Source: CAXMQS01 sp036446035 (GTDB lineage: Bacteria > Actinomycetota > Acidimicrobiia > Spongiisociales > JAOTWH01). From it: a stretch of 24,796 bases of DNA. The stretch is from the NCBI GenBank assembly GCA_036446035.1, contig JAZFSG010000114.1, forward strand, positions 1 to 24,796, given 5' to 3'. Positions within the stretch are counted from its first letter, which is position 1. Every line of letters starts with the position of its first letter. Under the pieces are notes generated by a model that saw nothing but the letters and a program-made list of their open reading frames with translations, was not told the origin of the DNA and ran no database searches. The position numbers were made by a program, and so were the translations under genes. Of this stretch, positions 21,870-24,796 are shown piece by piece.

Positions 21870-23582
21870 ATGCAAACAATTACAGGAGCCATAGCACTCA
21901 TCAAGGCCCTCGAGAGAGAGGGTGTTGACGTCGTGTTCGGCGTACCCGGAGGCGCCATCCTCCCCGCCTACGACCCCTTGCTTGATAGCCCGATTCGCCA
22001 CGTCCTCGCGAGACACGAGCAAGGGGCAGGCCACATGGCAGAGGGGTACGCCCACGCCACTGGCAAGGTCGGGGTGGTCATCGCCACATCCGGGCCCGGG
22101 GCTACCAACATCATGACCCCACTGCAGGATGCTCTCATGGACTCGGTGCCGCTCGTCGCTATCACGGGTCAGGTGGCCAGCTCCTCGATGGGCAACGACG
22201 CCTTTCAGGAGGCGGCAACAACCGGGATGGCGATGCACTGCACCAAGCACAGCTACCTGATCACCCGCGTCGAAGAGATCGCGACAGTCGTCCACGAGGC
22301 GTTCCATCTCGCCTCTAGCGGGCGCCGCGGGCCGGTTCTGATCGACATACCCAAAGACCTGCTGGCAGCGGAGGTCGAGTGGGTCGACCTCGAGCCGATC
22401 GACTTGCCGGGCTATAGGCCAACTACCTCGGGTCACCCTCGCCAGATCCGCCAGGCCATTGACTTGCTCATGAGCTCAGAGCGGCCCGTCCTGTACGTGG
22501 GTGGCGGCGTTATCGCGGCCGAGGCCAATGCCGAGCTGCTGGCCTTTGCCGAGGCAGCCCAAGTCCCAGTCACGACCACCCTGATGGCCCGCGGAGCGTT
22601 TCCCGATTCCCATCCGCTCGCCATGGGGATGCCGGGAATGCACGGCACATACACGGCTGTCACCGCCATCCAGAAGTCCGACTTGTTGGTGGCCCTCGGT
22701 ACCCGTTTCGACGATCGGGTAACGGGCAACCCGGCGACCTTTGCGCCGGGAGCCAAGGTGATACATGTCGATGTCGATCCGGCCGAGATCGGGAAAGTGC
22801 GCAATGCCGAGGTACCCATAGTCGGCGACGCCAAAGTCGTCCTCGACCAGTTGAGCAAGGAGATGGCCAAGCGCACGGGTCCCGCTCCTCCCGGCCGCTC
22901 AGCCTGGCTGGAGACCGTCGCCAAGTGGCAGGATCAGCACCCACTCAGGTACGACCAGACCGAGGATGGTCCGGTCAAGGCCCAGTTCGTTGTCGAGCAG
23001 CTCTTCGAGGCGACAGATGGCCAAGCCATCGTCGTCTCGGGAGTTGGCCAGCACCAGATGTGGGCCAGCCAGTTCTGGAGCTTCTCGAGGCCGCGCACCT
23101 GGATCAACTCGGGCGGCCTGGGAACCATGGGTTTCGCAGTTCCCGCAGCGATCGGCGCCAAGGTTGCTTGTCCAGACGAGTTGGTCGTTGCCATCGACGG
23201 CGACGGCTCCTTCCAGATGACGTTCCAGGAGTTGGTGACGGCAGCCAGCGAGGGGATACCGGTAAAGGTGGTCCTCATCAACAACGGCGGCCACGGCATG
23301 GTGCGCCAGTGGCAGACTCTCTTCTATCGCCGGCGCTACTCGGCCACCGATCTCAACACCGGCTACCCGGACTATCCAGCTCTCGCAGAGGCGACCGGTT
23401 GGGTGGGAATCCAGGCTGCGACCCCCGCCGAAGTGAGGCCGGCGATCCAAAAGATGCTCGGGATCGATGATCGACCGGTACTCCTCGAGGTTCGAACGGA
23501 CCCCGAGGAGATGGTCTGGCCCATGGTTCCGGCCGGCGGTTCCTGCGACGACATCCTCTTGGGGCCGGAGGACCTTCAATGA
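21870..23582 (+). CDS. ilvB: Acetolactate synthase large subunit
   Basis: IlvB is the thiamine-diphosphate enzyme that condenses pyruvate with pyruvate or 2-oxobutyrate, the first common step to Val, Leu and Ile. The 570-residue protein has the normal three-domain length. Visible are VFGVPGGAILPAYD, the catalytic Glu50 in ARHEQGAGHMAEGYA, TSGPGATN, the FAD-domain GMPGMHGT, and the ThDP/Mg motif GDGSFQMTFQEL ending NNGGHGMVRQWQ. The ATG at 21870 has only a modest ribosome site (GAGAG). The stop overlaps the ilvN start (ATGA), and the upstream leader suggests attenuation by branched-chain amino acids. Confidence 0.97.
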   Translation: MQTITGAIALIKALEREGVDVVFGVPGGAILPAYDPLLDSPIRHVLARHEQGAGHMAEGYAHATGKVGVVIATSGPGATNIMTPLQDALMDSVPLVAITGQVASSSMGNDAFQEAATTGMAMHCTKHSYLITRVEEIATVVHEAFHLASSGRRGPVLIDIPKDLLAAEVEWVDLEPIDLPGYRPTTSGHPRQIRQAIDLLMSSERPVLYVGGGVIAAEANAELLAFAEAAQVPVTTTLMARGAFPDSHPLAMGMPGMHGTYTAVTAIQKSDLLVALGTRFDDRVTGNPATFAPGAKVIHVDVDPAEIGKVRNAEVPIVGDAKVVLDQLSKEMAKRTGPAPPGRSAWLETVAKWQDQHPLRYDQTEDGPVKAQFVVEQLFEATDGQAIVVSGVGQHQMWASQFWSFSRPRTWINSGGLGTMGFAVPAAIGAKVACPDELVVAIDGDGSFQMTFQELVTAASEGIPVKVVLINNGGHGMVRQWQTLFYRRRYSATDLNTGYPDYPALAEATGWVGIQAATPAEVRPAIQKMLGIDDRPVLLEVRTDPEEMVWPMVPAGGSCDDILLGPEDLQ

Positions 23583-24073
23583 GGCACACGCTGTCTGTGA
23601 CCGTTGAAGACAAGCCGGGCGTCCTCGCGCGGATCGCATCGTTGTGTGCCAGGCGCGGCTTCAACATCCGATCCCTCTCGGTTGGGCCGCTGCATCTGCC
23701 GGGATTGTCGAAGATCACGTTGGTGGTCGACGACGTCGAGGTGGAGCAGGTGACCAAGCAACTGCACAAGCTGGTGAACGTACTCAAGATCTCCGAACTC
23801 GACCCCGACGACTCTCTGGAGCGGGAGGTGCTGTTGGCGAGGATCGCCGCCAACTCTGACAACCGGCGTGAGGTGCGCGACGCTGCAGAGGTCTTCGGCG
23901 CTACGACCCTCGACGTTGGCGGCGACTCCATCACCTTTGAGCTATGCGACCACCCCTCCCGCCTGGGTGATTTCCTGAAGCTCGTCGAGCATTACGGGGT
24001 GCTCGACCTCGTCAAATCGGGCCGGGTGGCCCTCGCACGGGGCGCCAAGGCGAAGGCCGTGACGAACCAATGA
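23579..24073 (+). CDS. ilvN: Acetolactate synthase small (regulatory) subunit
   Basis: IlvN binds valine and related amino acids and controls IlvB. The 164-residue protein starts with an ACT domain (HTLSVTVEDKPGVLARIASLCARRGFNIRSLSVGP) followed by the second conserved domain (REVLLARIAAN, DVGGDSITFELCDHPSRL). Length is typical of the long IlvN/IlvH type. The ATG overlaps the ilvB stop by 4 bases, with GGAGG 7 bases upstream, so the subunits are probably made together. Confidence 0.97.
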   Translation: MRHTLSVTVEDKPGVLARIASLCARRGFNIRSLSVGPLHLPGLSKITLVVDDVEVEQVTKQLHKLVNVLKISELDPDDSLEREVLLARIAANSDNRREVRDAAEVFGATTLDVGGDSITFELCDHPSRLGDFLKLVEHYGVLDLVKSGRVALARGAKAKAVTNQ

Positions 24074-24083
24074 GGAGTTACAC

Positions 24084-24796
24084 ATGACTGTTGAGATCTA
24101 CTACGAAGGCGACGCCGACACCCAGCTGATCCAGGGCCGCAAGGTTGCTGTCATCGGATACGGCAGCCAGGGGCACGCGCATGCCCTCAACCTCAAGGAG
24201 GCCGGGGTGGAGGTCGTCGTTGGCTTGCGTGACGGCTCGTCTTCTCGCGCCCTCGCCGAGAGCGAGGGCCTCACCGTGCTTTCAGTAGCCGATGCAGCCG
24301 AATGGGCCGACCTGGTGATGATGCTGGTACCTGATCAGCACATGGCGGACGTCTACAGCAAACATGTAGCTCCCCACCTGCGGCAGGGAGATGCTCTCTT
24401 CTTCGCCCACGGCTTCAACATTCACTTCGACGAGATTTCTCCACCAGACGGCGTCGACGTAGCGATGGTCGCCCCCAAAGGTCCTGGCCACCTGGTCCGT
24501 CGCACCTACCAAGCAGGGAGCGGCGTTCCGGCACTGGTTGCGGTCAATCAAGACGCTTCAGGGAAAGCGATGCAGTTGGCCGTGTCCTACGCCAATGCCC
24601 TGGGCTCGACCCGAGCAGGCGTGTTGCCAACGACGTTCCGTGAGGAGACCGACACGGACCTCTTCGGCGAGCAGGTGATCCTGTGTGGGGGCGTCTCGGA
24701 ACTGATCAAAGCTTCGTTCGAGACGCTGGTGGAAGCCGGCTACGCCCCAGAGTCCGCGTACTTCGAGTGTCTCCACGAGCTGAAGCTCATCGTCGA
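24084..24796 (+). CDS. ilvC: Ketol-acid reductoisomerase (3' end off window)
   Basis: IlvC isomerises and reduces acetolactate or acetohydroxybutyrate with NADPH. The first 237 residues are present. The Rossmann motif GYGSQGHA (residues 25-32) is followed by LRDGSSSR, whose Ser/Arg pattern fits NADPH preference. Further on are APKGPGHLVRRTY, and the Mg site ETDTDLFGEQ with Asp192 and Glu196, then YFECLHELKLI. GAGGAG lies 6 bases before the ATG, and only 10 bases separate it from ilvN. The gene is cut by the window end, with roughly the last 100 residues missing. Confidence 0.97.
   Translation, partial: MTVEIYYEGDADTQLIQGRKVAVIGYGSQGHAHALNLKEAGVEVVVGLRDGSSSRALAESEGLTVLSVADAAEWADLVMMLVPDQHMADVYSKHVAPHLRQGDALFFAHGFNIHFDEISPPDGVDVAMVAPKGPGHLVRRTYQAGSGVPALVAVNQDASGKAMQLAVSYANALGSTRAGVLPTTFREETDTDLFGEQVILCGGVSELIKASFETLVEAGYAPESAYFECLHELKLIV

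Noticed and set aside
1..24796. CRISPR array, insertion sequence, intact tRNA or rRNA gene
   Set aside because: No regularly spaced repeats, transposase or integrase motifs, full cloverleaf or rRNA-like sequence was found by reading.

Overview
The window is high-GC bacterial chromosome. GTG and TTG starts, a TPR/class III cyclase protein, leader peptides that appear to start at the transcription start, and stop-start overlaps at most operon junctions suggest an actinobacterium, perhaps an Acidimicrobiia-like lineage. The phylum is an inference and no rRNA gene is present to test it. No CRISPR array, insertion sequence or intact tRNA was seen.

Layout. (1) Bases 1-837, minus strand: an ECF-like sigma factor overlapping a partial single-pass membrane protein. 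(2) Bases 838-4887: a small accessory segment with a TPR/nucleotidyl cyclase gene (minus) and a CDF metal exporter (plus), bounded by two 42-bp direct repeats that match the 3' half of a tRNA from U33 to C74. (3) Bases 4888-11350: trpE-trpG-trpD-trpC-trpFB-trpA, every junction a 4-bp NTGA overlap, with TrpF and TrpB fused in one protein. (4) Bases 11466-18691: a TTGACA/CATAAT promoter, a candidate leader peptide with Trp and Phe codons, then five overlapping genes: a chorismate mutase/prephenate dehydratase/ACT/DAHP synthase fusion, aroB, aroA, a shikimate kinase/3-dehydroquinate dehydratase/shikimate dehydrogenase fusion, and aroC. These five proteins cover all seven shikimate steps. (5) Bases 18932-21629, minus strand: ilvD then ilvE. 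(6) Bases 21708-24796: a promoter, an Ile/Leu/Val leader peptide, an attenuator hairpin, and ilvB-ilvN-ilvC (ilvC runs off the end).

How the genes work together. The aro operon makes chorismate from PEP and erythrose 4-phosphate and carries it to phenylpyruvate. The trp operon takes chorismate to tryptophan. The ilv genes make and transaminate branched-chain amino acids. No tyrA is in the window.

The strongest leads are the aro operon, whose activity order after DAHP synthase (DHQS, EPSPS, SK, DHQase, SDH) is that of the eukaryotic pentafunctional AROM protein; the PheA-DAHP synthase fusion, which puts the pathway's first enzyme next to a Phe-type ACT domain; and the two leader peptides, both placed as if translated without a 5' untranslated region.
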